Below, piece by piece: positions 32,465 through 42,992 of a stretch of 64,000 bases of DNA. Source of the stretch: Afipia sp. (GTDB lineage: Bacteria; Pseudomonadota; Alphaproteobacteria; Rhizobiales; Xanthobacteraceae); contig JACQDM010000008.1 of assembly GCA_016201045.1 (NCBI GenBank), positions 124,001 through 188,000 on the forward strand, given 5' to 3'. The position numbers and the translations under genes are program-made. Below the pieces are notes generated by a model. That model did not search any database. It had not been told where the DNA came from and saw only the letters and a list, made by a program, of their open reading frames with translations. Each line of letters begins with the position of its first letter. Position 1 is the first letter of the stretch.

Positions 32465-33195
32465 GCGAGACTCTGCTCAAGGTCGAGAGCGCAACCATCG
32501 CTTACGGCAAAGTGGAGGCCGTTCGCTCGGTTTCGCTCGATGTCAGAGCAGGCGAGATCGTCACCATCATCGGCGCGAACGGCGCGGGCAAGACAACGCT
32601 CCTGAATGCCATCATGGGCATCCTGCCGCTCAAAGGCAGCATCGTCTTTCAAGGCAAGCCGATTGCACGGCTCGACATCGAGGATCGCGTCGCGGCAGGC
32701 ATGACCATCGTGCCCGAGCACCGCGAACTGTTCGGAACCATGACGGTTGAGGAAAATCTGCAGCTCGGCGCATTTCGCGCGCCGCGCGCCAAGGCCGCGC
32801 ATGCGCTGGAGCGCGTCAATGCGCTGTTCCCGCGCCTGAAGGAGCGCCGAACGCAGCTTGCAGGCACGCTCTCCGGCGGCGAACAGCAGATGCTGGCGAT
32901 GGGCCGCGCGCTGATGGGCGAACCAAAACTTTTGATGCTCGACGAGCCGAGCCTCGGTCTCGCGCCGCTGATCGTCGCCGATATTTTCCGGACCATCGGC
33001 GAATTGCGGCAGGCCGGCGTTTCGGTTCTGCTGGTTGAACAGAACGCGCGCGCGGCGCTGGCCGTCGCCGACCGTGCCTATGTGATGGAGCTTGGCGAAT
33101 TCATCATGAACGGATCGGCGAAGGACATCGGCAGCGACGCGCGCGTTGCGGCGAGCTATCTCGGTTTTCAGCACGACGAACCGACGGCACTTTGA
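32461..33195 (+). CDS. branched-chain-type ABC transporter ATP-binding protein (LivF), second importer
   Basis: 244-residue ATPase with Walker A GANGAGKTT, signature LSGGEQQMLAMGRAL and Walker B LMLDEPSLGLAP. It is the partner of the fused protein, overlapping it by four bases. It is the last plus-strand gene before a bidirectional hairpin. Confidence 0.92.
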   Translation: MSETLLKVESATIAYGKVEAVRSVSLDVRAGEIVTIIGANGAGKTTLLNAIMGILPLKGSIVFQGKPIARLDIEDRVAAGMTIVPEHRELFGTMTVEENLQLGAFRAPRAKAAHALERVNALFPRLKERRTQLAGTLSGGEQQMLAMGRALMGEPKLLMLDEPSLGLAPLIVADIFRTIGELRQAGVSVLLVEQNARAALAVADRAYVMELGEFIMNGSAKDIGSDARVAASYLGFQHDEPTAL

Positions 33196-33205
33196 CAAAC
33201 GAAAA

Positions 33206-33227
33206 CGGCCGGGGAATGCCCCGGCCG
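33206..33227. terminator. bidirectional terminator hairpin
   Basis: A 9-bp perfect stem CGGCCGGGG/CCCCGGCCG with a four-base loop lies between convergent livF and binding-protein genes. The T-rich side (TTTTCGTTT) is on the minus strand, so it is better for the binding-protein gene. Confidence 0.8.
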
Positions 33228-33249
33228 CTTCGCATCGTTTCAAACCAAA

Positions 33250-34389
33250 TCAGTTGATGACGACGTATTTGCCGTCCTTCACCGTCAGCAGGATGCGCGA
33301 ACGGTCGTCGGTACCGTAGCGGTCCTTTTCGGTGAAGTTGTAGACGCCCTGGCTCGCCGGGATTTCCTTCTCGGTCATGATCGCCTGGCGGATCGCCTCG
33401 CGGAATTCCGGCGTTCCGGGCTTTGCCTTCTTCAGCGCAACAGGGATCACGCGCTTGAGCATTTCGAACGCGTCATACATGTGACCCGCGAACTGGCTGC
33501 GGGTGTTCGCACCGAACTTGGCTTCGTAAGCAGTGTCGAGCGCAAGGCCCGGCTTCTTGGTCAGCGCGCTGTCGGGCTGACCTTCCGGCGCCATCACCGG
33601 ACCGGAGACCATGATCACGCCTTCCGCTGCCGGACCCGCAATCTTGATGAAGTCGATCGCGGCAGCACCGTGCGTCTGATAGATCAGGCCCTTATAGCCC
33701 TTCTGGCGCAGTTCGATCTGCGGCAACGCGGCTGCGGCACCCGAGCCGCCGATCAGCACCGCATCGGGGTTGGCGGCGATCAGCTTGAGCACCTGACCCG
33801 TCACCGACGTATCGGCGCGTGCATAGCGCTCTTCATCGACAATGTTGATTCCCGATCCATCGGTCTGTTTCTTCAGATCGTTCATCCACAGATCGCCGTA
33901 GGAATCCGAATAGCCGATATAGCCGACGGTCTTCACATTGTTCTTCTTCATGTGATCGTAGAGCACCTTGCCCATGATCGGAATCGGCTGCGGCATCGCC
34001 ACCGACCACTTCTCGCGGGCCGGCGTGATCGGGAACGGCGCGAGGCTGAAATGCATGACGCCGGCTTCGTTGGCGACCGTCGACACCGCGATGGCCGCGG
34101 GCGTGATCGACGAACCGATGATGACGTCGGCGTTCGATTCGGTGACAAAGCGGCGCGAGTTCGTCGTCGCCGTCGTCGGATCGCCCGCATCGTCCAGCAC
34201 GATGGTCTTGATCTTTGCGCCGCCGATTTCGGTCGGGCAGAACTCGATCGCATTCTTTTCGGGCACGCCGAGCGCGGCACCGGGTCCGGTCGTGCTCAGT
34301 GTGATACCGACGGTGACATCCTGCGCCATCGCGGGCGCGAACGAGACGGACGCCGCCAACGCGAACGCCGTCATGGTGATCTTTTTCAT
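33250..34389 (-). CDS. ABC transporter substrate-binding protein, probably for aromatic acids
   Basis: 379-residue periplasmic protein with a signal peptide ending APAMA before QDVTVG (residue 22). The type I binding fold shows ITLSTTGPGAALG, VLDDAGDPTTA, YIGYSDSYGDLW and a Thr/Ser-rich ligand cleft GSSITPAA. GGGGAGG lies just upstream of the ATG. It is convergent with its importer genes and divergent from pobA (4-hydroxybenzoate hydroxylase). Relatives in R. palustris bind benzoate or hydroxycinnamates, so an aromatic ligand is likely but unproven. Confidence 0.88.
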   Translation of the reverse strand: MKKITMTAFALAASVSFAPAMAQDVTVGITLSTTGPGAALGVPEKNAIEFCPTEIGGAKIKTIVLDDAGDPTTATTNSRRFVTESNADVIIGSSITPAAIAVSTVANEAGVMHFSLAPFPITPAREKWSVAMPQPIPIMGKVLYDHMKKNNVKTVGYIGYSDSYGDLWMNDLKKQTDGSGINIVDEERYARADTSVTGQVLKLIAANPDAVLIGGSGAAAALPQIELRQKGYKGLIYQTHGAAAIDFIKIAGPAAEGVIMVSGPVMAPEGQPDSALTKKPGLALDTAYEAKFGANTRSQFAGHMYDAFEMLKRVIPVALKKAKPGTPEFREAIRQAIMTEKEIPASQGVYNFTEKDRYGTDDRSRILLTVKDGKYVVIN

Positions 34390-34432
34390 GCAGTCCTCCC
34401 CTCCAGGCTTTTTTGAACGTTAGGCGGAATGG

Positions 34433-34445
34433 TTATACAGTATAA
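34433..34445. promoter_or_regulatory. candidate MarR operator before the binding-protein gene
   Basis: Perfect 13-bp palindrome TTATAC-A-GTATAA, 44-56 bases upstream of the binding-protein ATG. It resembles the dyad at 29546-29558 next to the MarR gene. It probably overlaps the promoter (TATAAT is embedded at 34441-34446 on the plus strand). Confidence 0.55.
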
Positions 34446-34448
34446 TGA

Positions 34449-35834
<1,386 letters not shown>

Positions 35835-35839
35835 CGTTC

Positions 35840-35871
35840 GTTTGAAACGTACCGAGCGGCGCGTTTCAAAC
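35840..35871 (+). terminator. hairpin after pobA
   Basis: Perfect 10-bp arms GTTTGAAACG/CGTTTCAAAC around a 12-base loop, five bases past the pobA stop. There is no clear T run, so this is a hairpin with a possible terminating role. Confidence 0.5.
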
Positions 35872-35916
35872 AATCATCGCCGGTGAATACTCTCCGCAAC
35901 CGCGCTATGACAGGTC

Positions 35917-36354
35917 ATGAGCGCAACGGACGTTTCCGCAGATATTCCCGACGGCTTCACCCGCCACACGCGGACGAGTCCAGTAACCGAGCCGTGGGAG
36001 CCGATCTATGCGAAGGTCACGTCCGATGCTTTCATCCTCGCCCTCCGGCTCGCGAAACCTCACACCAATTCGCGTGGCATGGTCCACGGCGGCTTGATTT
36101 CCACACTCGCCGACAATGCGATGGGTTTGAGCTGCGGGCTGCACATCAAGGAGCCGGGTAGCAGGCTCGTCACGATCAGCCTGAGTGTCGATTTTCTGTC
36201 TTCGGCAAGCGTTGGGCAATGGCTCGAGGTCGCGACCAATTTCGTCAAGACCGGCGGTTCGATCTGCTTCGCTCAAAGTCTCGTGACCGCGGACGGAGAG
36301 CCCTGCGCGCGCGCCAATGCGACGTTCAAGATCGTGAAGCCGAAAGCGGCCTAA
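35917..36354 (+). CDS. PaaI-family hotdog thioesterase
   Basis: 145 residues. The hotdog core has GMVHGGLISTLADNAMG (residues 48-65), the HGG plus downstream Asp arrangement of PaaI thioesterases, and SVDFLSSASVGQWLEV. It hydrolyses acyl- or aryl-CoA esters; proximity to pobA hints at aromatic-CoA release but is only positional. It is followed 84 bases later by a flavin-fold gene on the same strand. Confidence 0.88.
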   Translation: MSATDVSADIPDGFTRHTRTSPVTEPWEPIYAKVTSDAFILALRLAKPHTNSRGMVHGGLISTLADNAMGLSCGLHIKEPGSRLVTISLSVDFLSSASVGQWLEVATNFVKTGGSICFAQSLVTADGEPCARANATFKIVKPKAA

Positions 36355-36438
36355 TTCACCTGCGTGCGTGAAGCAGGCATTGTTCCGCGAGTTTTCCGGC
36401 CTATCTTGGTTCGACGCATCACCGAACCGGCAGGCCCC

Positions 36439-37065
36439 ATGTCGAACGCCCATCAGTTTCCGAGCGATGTCGCCTTCACGCCTGCGGTGAAAGACATTCA
36501 AGCCCGCAAGGGTTCGCGCGAGGCTTACGCCCGCGTCGAGCAGAACGGCGGCTGGCAGACCGAGATCGATGCGGCGCTCGCGGCCTTCATCGGCGAGCAG
36601 ACGAGCTTTTTCCTCGCGACCTCCAACGCGGAAGGCCAGCCTTACATCCAGCATCGCGGCGGACCGCCCGGCTTCATCAAAATTCTCGACAAACAGACGC
36701 TGGCTTTCGCGGATTTTCGCGGCAACCGGCAATACATCACGCAGGGTAACCTCGCCGAAAATCCGAAGGCCTATATTTTCCTGATCGACTACGTACATCG
36801 CCGCCGCATCAAGATCTGGGGCGAGGCGCGCGTGGTCGAGGACGACCCGGCGCTGGTCGCGTCGCTGATGCCGCGCGACTACAAGGCAAAACCCGAGCAG
36901 GCGATCGTCTTCAAGATCGCGGCATGGGACAGCAACTGCCCGCAGCATATCCCGCAGAAAATCGACCTTGCCGATGTCGCTGCCGTCGTCGGCCAACGGG
37001 ATGCGCGGATTGCGCAGCTTGAAGCGGAAGTGGCCGAGTTGAAGAAGCAACTCTCGAAGGCCTAA
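36439..37065 (+). CDS. pyridoxamine 5'-phosphate oxidase-fold protein
   Basis: 208 residues from ATG 36439. The split-barrel FMN-binding fold is recognised by FFLATSNAEGQPYIQHRGGPPGF, LAFADFRGNRQY and ENPKAYIFLIDY. The C-terminal 30 residues form a likely coiled coil (RIAQLEAEVAELKKQLSK), possibly for oligomerisation. Proteins of this subgroup bind FMN or similar cofactors and are mostly uncharacterised. Confidence 0.85.
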   Translation: MSNAHQFPSDVAFTPAVKDIQARKGSREAYARVEQNGGWQTEIDAALAAFIGEQTSFFLATSNAEGQPYIQHRGGPPGFIKILDKQTLAFADFRGNRQYITQGNLAENPKAYIFLIDYVHRRRIKIWGEARVVEDDPALVASLMPRDYKAKPEQAIVFKIAAWDSNCPQHIPQKIDLADVAAVVGQRDARIAQLEAEVAELKKQLSKA

Positions 37066-37088
37066 TCGCGCCGTGCTTTAAGGAAGCG

Positions 37089-37394
37089 ATGAGCGAAGCC
37101 TCAAATCCCTGCCAAAGCTGCGGCGCGTGTTGTTCCTATTCGAGCAACTGGCCGCGATTCTCCATTGAAGACGACGAAGCGCTCGCGCTTATTCCCGCGG
37201 CCTTCGTTAACGGGCGGCAATCGGGAATGCGCTGTATCGGCGAGCGATGCAGCGCGCTCAAGGGCGAGGTCGGCAAATCGACCGCATGCGGGATTTACGA
37301 GTTGCGACCGGAGGTGTGCCGGACCTGCATGCCGGGCGATCCCGAATGCACGCTGGCGCGGCGCAAATTCGGTCTGGCCGAACTGTCTCGATGA
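37089..37394 (+). CDS. YkgJ-family cysteine-cluster protein
   Basis: 101 residues with ten cysteines. The CXXCXXCC start (NPCQSCGACCSY) and the later CIGERCSAL, ACGIYELRPEVCRTC and DPEC match the UPF0153/YkgJ metal-binding family (zinc or iron cluster). AAGGA lies seven bases before the ATG. Role unknown. Confidence 0.87.
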   Translation: MSEASNPCQSCGACCSYSSNWPRFSIEDDEALALIPAAFVNGRQSGMRCIGERCSALKGEVGKSTACGIYELRPEVCRTCMPGDPECTLARRKFGLAELSR

Positions 37395-37417
37395 TTCTGG
37401 GAAGCAGTTCTGCGAAC

Positions 37418-37813
37418 TTACGCGTTCAGCGCGGTCGGCGCGTCGTCGAGATCGTCGTCCATTTGGGCGATGGCGCTCAGCGGCTTGGTCGAGAGCGTAA
37501 TGGTGCGCTTGCCGTAGGCCGATGACACCGGCTGTGCAGATGGCGCTTCGCGCGACATTGCAAACAGCGTGGAGCCGACGATGCCGCCCTGCTCGATCAG
37601 ATCGCGCTGGCTGCAGGTCGCCGCAATCGCGAGACCCATCGAGTGCAGATGATTGCGTCGATAGCAGAACAGAGCGAGCATCGCGCGAACATCGGGCGAA
37701 ACCGATTCGACGAGTTCCGCAAGACCGTGCTCGCTGGCGCGGTAAAGGCTGCCAAGCAATTCTTCGCCGACGGGGCAAGCGTCGTTCTCAAAGGCGGTGC
37801 GGCTGGACAACAT
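37418..37813 (-). CDS. hypothetical protein
   Basis: 131 residues, no recognised domain. The N-terminal 75 residues look folded (VGEELLGSLYRASEHGLAELV, MLALFCYRRNHLH). The C-terminal third is low-complexity and acidic (AQMDDDLDDAPTALNA). The ATG has GGAG upstream. It is convergent with the YkgJ gene. I believe it is a real gene because of the start context and normal codon pattern. Confidence 0.6.
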   Translation of the reverse strand: MLSSRTAFENDACPVGEELLGSLYRASEHGLAELVESVSPDVRAMLALFCYRRNHLHSMGLAIAATCSQRDLIEQGGIVGSTLFAMSREAPSAQPVSSAYGKRTITLSTKPLSAIAQMDDDLDDAPTALNA

Positions 37814-37953
37814 TGCGTTTCTCCGTTTCCGAAGGATGCAATGGGATTTCCTAACGCAAGGTTAACCACGCAAGCGGATCGCGGACGGCGTTCATTGTGT
37901 AGAGAGGCGATTGGCGCAGGCCACGGGTTCCAAGTGATTCGGCAGCAGCTTCG

Positions 37954-38628
37954 TCAGCCGATGAACGTGACTGCTTCAGGGACCGTCGCGCGATTGGTGC
38001 GATAGCTGTTGGCCTTGTGGGATGTATCGGCATAGCCGAACGAAATTCCGCAAACAACTTTGCGCTCATCGCCCACGCCGAGATGCTTGCGCACGACGTC
38101 CGAATATCCGGCGAGCGCCGCTTGCGGGATCGTTGCCAGTCCCGCAGCCTGTGCGGCAAGCATGAAATTGCCGACATAGCCGCCGCAATCGATCGCGCCA
38201 TAGACGCCGAGTTCTTCGGCCGTGGTGACGATCGCGACATGCGGCGCGCCGAAGAAACGGAAATTCTCCAGCATCTGCTTCTGGTATCCCGCCTTGTCGC
38301 CGCGCGGAATGCCGAGCGCGTTGTAGAGCTGAAACCCGCTTTCGCGGCGGCGCTCGAGATAGACGCCCTTGTATTCGCGCGGGAACGGAAAGTCGCTGCC
38401 GCCGGGCCCGCCGCCGCTCGCGGCCTTATAGACCTCCTCACCGAATTTCTTCGCAGCCTCGCCGGAAAAAATCGCGACCTGCCACGGCTGGCTGTTGCAC
38501 CACGATGCGGTCTTCTGCGCCGCGCTCAAGACACGCTCGATAGTTGCCCGCGGCACCTCATCCGGCTTGAAAGCACGGCAGGAATAACGCGCGGCGAGCA
38601 GCTTTTCGACAACGTCCAGATCGCTCAT
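37954..38628 (-). CDS. nitroreductase-family flavoprotein
   Basis: 224 residues from ATG 38628, three bases past the end of the dehydrogenase gene upstream. The FMN-binding nitroreductase fold begins LLAARYSCRAFKPDEV with the phosphate-binding RxSxR-like motif. CNSQPWQVAIFSG and GYVGNFMLAAQAAGLATIPQ follow, and VVCGISFGYAD is near the end. It reduces nitro compounds, quinones or enoate-like substrates with NAD(P)H; the substrate is unknown. It appears to be the last gene of the acyl-CoA island operon. Confidence 0.87.
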   Translation of the reverse strand: MSDLDVVEKLLAARYSCRAFKPDEVPRATIERVLSAAQKTASWCNSQPWQVAIFSGEAAKKFGEEVYKAASGGGPGGSDFPFPREYKGVYLERRRESGFQLYNALGIPRGDKAGYQKQMLENFRFFGAPHVAIVTTAEELGVYGAIDCGGYVGNFMLAAQAAGLATIPQAALAGYSDVVRKHLGVGDERKVVCGISFGYADTSHKANSYRTNRATVPEAVTFIG

Positions 38629-38629
38629 G

Positions 38630-39874
38630 TCATCGTCCCTTGGTCGGGATCGCGTTGAACGGTACGTCCTTGTCGACGCGAATATCGGCCGGCAATCCAA
38701 GCACACGCTCGGCGATGATGTTGCGAAGGATTTCGTCGGTGCCGCCGGCGATGCGATCCGACGGCGAACGCATCAGGATCGACTGAAACTGCCCGTCGAC
38801 CGCAACGCTGTCGGCATCTGTCAGCACGCCAGCGGCGCCCTGCAAATCCATCGCGAAGGTCGCGATGTCCTGCAGCATCGTTCCTGCCACCAATTTGCCG
38901 ATGGAATTTTCCGGTCCCGGCCGCTGGCCTTTCGACAATGCCGAGATCGAGCGATAGCTCGTATATTTCAATCCGCTCGCCTTTACCGCCCAGCTTGCCA
39001 GCTTCGAGCGCACGTTCCTGTCGTCGATGGCGGGACCATCCTCCAGCATCAGATCGTTGCAGAACGCGAACAGTTCGGGAAATCCGGTCGATTGTCGCGC
39101 GCCGATCGACATGCGCTCGTTCATCAGCGTGGTGAGCGAAACGTTCCAGCCGTCATTGACCGCGCCGAGGCGCTGCGAATCCGGAATCTTCACATCGGTG
39201 AAATAAACCTCGTTGAATTCCGACTGGCCGTTGGCCTGCTTGATCGGTTTCACCTCGACGCCGGGCGACTTCATGTCGAGCCAGAACATCGTCAGTCCCT
39301 TGTGCTTGGGTTGCGTGGGATCCGTGCGCGTGATGATGATTCCATAATCCGAAAAATGCGCGCCGGTGGTCCAGACCTTCTGGCCGTTGATAATCCAGTC
39401 GCTGCCTTTTTTTTCCGCGCGGGTGCGAAGCCCCGCGACGTCAGAACCGGCAGACGGTTCGGAAAACAACTGGCACCAGATGTGCTCGCCGGACGCGATC
39501 TTCGGCAGATATTTCGCCTTGTCGCTGTCGCTGCCGAACGCCATCACAGTCGGCCCGCACATGCCCTGTCCGATCAGGAACACGCCTTCGAGCTTGCCGT
39601 AGAAGCCTTCTTCCTGCTGCCAGATGACGCGCTCAATGGGAGATGCGCCGCGTCCCCCATACTCTTTCGGCCAGTGAAGGCATGCCCAGCCTGCGTCGGC
39701 CTTCTTCTTCTGCCACTTCTTCGATTCGACGAGAATGTCGCTGCCCTTGAGTTTGATGCGGCCGACCGTCGGCTGCGACAGCTCGGCTTCGAGATTTTTC
39801 GGCGCGTTGGCATCGATCCATGCGCGCGCCTCGGCACGAAATTTCGCTTCCTGCGGTGTGTCGTCAAAATTCAT
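38630..39874 (-). CDS. acyl-CoA dehydrogenase, large-subunit type
   Basis: 414 residues. Motifs are CQLFSEPSAGSDVAG, INGQKVWTTGAH and C-terminal IAGGTDEILRNIIAERVLGLP. As in PimC the YEGT glutamate is absent, but MNERMSIGA offers a glutamate at the long-chain/isovaleryl position. It is nine bases downstream of another acyl-CoA dehydrogenase gene, and the two probably form a heteromeric enzyme. The island context suggests branched or aryl-alkanoyl-CoA substrates. Confidence 0.88.
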   Translation of the reverse strand: MNFDDTPQEAKFRAEARAWIDANAPKNLEAELSQPTVGRIKLKGSDILVESKKWQKKKADAGWACLHWPKEYGGRGASPIERVIWQQEEGFYGKLEGVFLIGQGMCGPTVMAFGSDSDKAKYLPKIASGEHIWCQLFSEPSAGSDVAGLRTRAEKKGSDWIINGQKVWTTGAHFSDYGIIITRTDPTQPKHKGLTMFWLDMKSPGVEVKPIKQANGQSEFNEVYFTDVKIPDSQRLGAVNDGWNVSLTTLMNERMSIGARQSTGFPELFAFCNDLMLEDGPAIDDRNVRSKLASWAVKASGLKYTSYRSISALSKGQRPGPENSIGKLVAGTMLQDIATFAMDLQGAAGVLTDADSVAVDGQFQSILMRSPSDRIAGGTDEILRNIIAERVLGLPADIRVDKDVPFNAIPTKGR

Positions 39875-39883
39875 GTTTGAACC

Positions 39884-41011
39884 TCAGCTTGCATTCTTGA
39901 AGCGCATGCGGTCGATCAGCTGGTTTTCCCAGTAGGACAGGCTGCCGAGCGACAAAGCGAGCGCATTCGCGCGCCGGTAATAAAGGTGACAATCGTATTC
40001 CCACGTAAAGCCCATGCCGCCATGCACCTGAATGTTGTTCTTGGCGCAATGCTGAAACGCCTGCGTCGCGCTGATGCGAGCCGTTGCTGCGGCATCGGGT
40101 AACTCGCCCGCGTTGGTCGAAAGTGCCCATGCGCCGTAGTAACAGTTCGAGCGCGCAAGCGTCGCCGACACATACATGTCCGCGAGAATGTGTTTCACCG
40201 CCTGAAACGATCCGATGGGCCGGCCGAACGCAACACGATCCAGCGCATAGTCGCGGCCCATTTCCAAAGCACGATCCGCGCCGCCAAGCTGCTCGAACGC
40301 CATCAACACCGCCGCGCGGTCGAGCACGCGCGTGAGAATACTCCAGCCTTCGTTGGCCAGTCCGAGCGGCTCGGCCTTGCATTTCTCGAAGACGATTTCA
40401 GCCTGATTGTGCGACTGATCGAGATTGCCGAGAGACTTGCGTTGCACGCCATCGCCGGACAGATCGACGATAAACAGCCCGATGTCGGTTTCGCGGCCCG
40501 AATTCGCCGTGCGCGCCGCAACGATAGCAAAGTCCGCGATCGCGCCGTCGGCAACAGGAAATTTCTTTCCCGTCAGCGCGCCGTTCGACGTGCTCACCTT
40601 GATTGCCTTTTGCGACGGATTGCCCGCGCCCTCGAACAGCGCAAGCGTGCCGATGGCATCGCCTGACGAAATCTTCGGCAGCCATTTCGCCTTCTGCGCA
40701 TCGCTGCCGGCGAGCATGATCGCTTCCGCGGCGAGATAGATTGTGGACGCGAACGGCACTGGTGCCAGCGCGCGGCCCATTTCTTCGGCGATCACGCACA
40801 GCTCAAGATGTCCCGCGCCCGAGCCGCCGAACTGTTCGGGAATAGCAACACCGAGAAATCCCATCTCGGCGAGACCTTTCCAAAGCTCGCGATCATAAGG
40901 GGCTTTTCCTTCCAGCACCGCGCGTACCGCTTTCGGCGGAGATTTCTCAGTGAGGAATTTCCGCGCCTCGTCGCGCAGCTGCTTCTGATCGTCGGAGAAA
41001 TCGAAATTCAT
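39884..41011 (-). CDS. acyl-CoA dehydrogenase, small-subunit type, probable non-catalytic partner
   Basis: 375 residues with the acyl-CoA dehydrogenase fold (MNFDFSDDQKQLRDEARKFL, DRVAFGRPIGSFQAVKH, QVHGGMGFTWEYDCHLYYRR). At the two known positions for the catalytic base it has no glutamate: the helix reads VLDRAAVLMAF, and the C-terminal loop ANALALSLG. This suggests the base comes from the neighbouring large subunit, as in mycobacterial FadE heterotetramers. A 26-base gap separates it from the ligase gene upstream. Confidence 0.85.
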   Translation of the reverse strand: MNFDFSDDQKQLRDEARKFLTEKSPPKAVRAVLEGKAPYDRELWKGLAEMGFLGVAIPEQFGGSGAGHLELCVIAEEMGRALAPVPFASTIYLAAEAIMLAGSDAQKAKWLPKISSGDAIGTLALFEGAGNPSQKAIKVSTSNGALTGKKFPVADGAIADFAIVAARTANSGRETDIGLFIVDLSGDGVQRKSLGNLDQSHNQAEIVFEKCKAEPLGLANEGWSILTRVLDRAAVLMAFEQLGGADRALEMGRDYALDRVAFGRPIGSFQAVKHILADMYVSATLARSNCYYGAWALSTNAGELPDAAATARISATQAFQHCAKNNIQVHGGMGFTWEYDCHLYYRRANALALSLGSLSYWENQLIDRMRFKNAS

Positions 41012-41037
41012 GCTGTCTCACTCGCCTTCCATCAACT

Positions 41038-42921
41038 TCATTTCAGAACGATCACATCGGGACCCGGCGGATCACTGTAGAGCCGCTCGACCAATGCGAC
41101 GCGGCGACCCAGTCCCGCACGCTGATTGATGTAACCCTTGTCGGTCAGTTCGTTGCCGTCGATGGACGGAGGCTCCGCCATCAGCATCGCGCGGCCGATC
41201 GTCATGCTGCTGACGCCGCCAACCGATTTGTTGTAGCGCGCAAGCCCGTCGCGCAGATGCGCGATCACGGTTGGATGCGCGATCACTTGATCCATCGACG
41301 CGGCCGGATCGCCGATCAGCCGGCGGCAGGCATCGAGATTGGGCCACGCCAGCAGTCCGATATACGAACGGTCCTGACCCGCAACCAGCGCGTCCTGAAC
41401 CACGGGCGATGCTGCGGCAATCGCGTCGGTGCGCACCGACCCGACTTGGACGAAGGTTCCTGTCGTCAGCTTGAAGTCTTCCACGACACGGCCCGAAAAG
41501 ATGAGGCCCTTCGCCGGGTCGCCCGGATCGACGAACATTCCGGCATCGCCGATGCAATAGAAGCCCTCGTCGTCGAACGCCGCCTTGGTGAGATCGGGCC
41601 TGCCGAAATAGCCCGGCATCACGTTGACGCCGCGCAAGCGCAATTCGAATTTCGGCCCGACCGGAACCATTTTCAATTCAACGCCGGGAAACGGCAATCC
41701 GATCAGGCCGACGCGCTCGGTGTCCCAATACGTGCCGGTCGATGTCGGCGCGGTCTCGGTCGAACCCCATCCTGTGTAGAAGACAATGCGCTCGCCGGTC
41801 GTCTTTACCGCCAGCGCTTGCATGCGGTCGTGCAAATCGTCAGGCAGCCGCGCACCGCCATAAGCCATCAGGCCGAGGTGCTTGAAAAAATTCCGGCACA
41901 GCGCGTCGTCCTTTTCCATCGCGGCGGCGAGTGCGGCGTACCCCGCAGGCACGTTCGCGTAATAGGTCGGCGAGATTTCGCGCAGATTGCGCAGCGTCTC
42001 GTCGAACAGACCCGGCACCGGCTTGCCTTCGTCGATGTAAAGCGTACCGCCTTCGGTCAGCACCGGGTTGAACAGCGCGTTGCCGCCCATCGTATGATTC
42101 CACGGCATCCAGTCGAGATAGACCGCATCCGATCCGCCGGTCGGACGCGGACGAACCTGCATCATCATGCGCGCGTTGGCACACATCATCCGTTGCGTGT
42201 TGATGACGGCCTTCGGCATGCCGGTCGAGCCCGACGTGAACAGCAACTTGCCGACAGTGTCCGGCGTGATTTTCGCAATCGACGATTCGACCGCAGATGT
42301 GACAGGCGTAGCCGCCAGCGCCGCATAGGCTGTACTCTCGATTGCGGTTGGCGGGCGATCGACGTGAACCACAGCGATGCCGTCGAGATTGAGTGCGGCG
42401 AGCGCCTTCTCGAAGGTCGGGCCATCCTGAACCATCGCCACCGCAGGCTTGATGAGGTCGAACAGATATTTGAGCTTGGCGTGATCCTGACTCATCAGCG
42501 AATAGGCCGGCGAGATCGGTGCTGCCGGGAGGCGCGCCTGCATCGCGGCCTGCGTCATCAGCGCATGCTCGATGGAATTCGAACTGAGAATGGCGACAGG
42601 CCCGCCGTCGCGGATTTTCATGTCGAGCAGCGCTTGCGTCAGCGCGTCGACGGTGCGCTTGGCTTCGGCATAGCTCACCTCGCGCCACTGCCGCGCCTCG
42701 CCCTTGCGCTGTGCAAGCCAGATGTGATCCGGACGTTCCTTCGCCCATTTCGCCAGTGACGAGGGAATGTGCGGCTCGTAGGGATCGAGCGGGATACGCG
42801 ATTTCAGAACCACAACGCCGTCAGCGCGGCGTTCGACCGCGATGTCGCGCGGCAGCCAGTCGATCTTGCGGAACGGCGGTTTCTCCGCCGCCTGATCGCG
42901 CACCGCTACTTTGGCGTCCAT
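41038..42921 (-). CDS. fcs: feruloyl-CoA synthase-like acid-CoA ligase
   Basis: 627-residue AMP-forming ligase. The P-loop is LLFTSGSTGMPKAVINTQ, then YLDWMPWNHTMGGNA, YTGWGSTETAPTST, and late GRVVEDFKLTTGTFVQVG. The long N-terminal part and this hinge match the feruloyl-CoA synthase clade rather than FadD. Family members activate hydroxycinnamic and related aryl acids. No feruloyl-CoA hydratase/lyase is adjacent; instead a full beta-oxidation set is present. The actual acid is therefore uncertain. Confidence 0.82.
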   Translation of the reverse strand: MDAKVAVRDQAAEKPPFRKIDWLPRDIAVERRADGVVVLKSRIPLDPYEPHIPSSLAKWAKERPDHIWLAQRKGEARQWREVSYAEAKRTVDALTQALLDMKIRDGGPVAILSSNSIEHALMTQAAMQARLPAAPISPAYSLMSQDHAKLKYLFDLIKPAVAMVQDGPTFEKALAALNLDGIAVVHVDRPPTAIESTAYAALAATPVTSAVESSIAKITPDTVGKLLFTSGSTGMPKAVINTQRMMCANARMMMQVRPRPTGGSDAVYLDWMPWNHTMGGNALFNPVLTEGGTLYIDEGKPVPGLFDETLRNLREISPTYYANVPAGYAALAAAMEKDDALCRNFFKHLGLMAYGGARLPDDLHDRMQALAVKTTGERIVFYTGWGSTETAPTSTGTYWDTERVGLIGLPFPGVELKMVPVGPKFELRLRGVNVMPGYFGRPDLTKAAFDDEGFYCIGDAGMFVDPGDPAKGLIFSGRVVEDFKLTTGTFVQVGSVRTDAIAAASPVVQDALVAGQDRSYIGLLAWPNLDACRRLIGDPAASMDQVIAHPTVIAHLRDGLARYNKSVGGVSSMTIGRAMLMAEPPSIDGNELTDKGYINQRAGLGRRVALVERLYSDPPGPDVIVLK

Positions 42922-42992
42922 CGCAATCTCCTCCCTGGAGAAAGGCGCGCGGCGAGATTGCTTTTGTTATTCCCGCCGCGCCGTCGTTTGTG

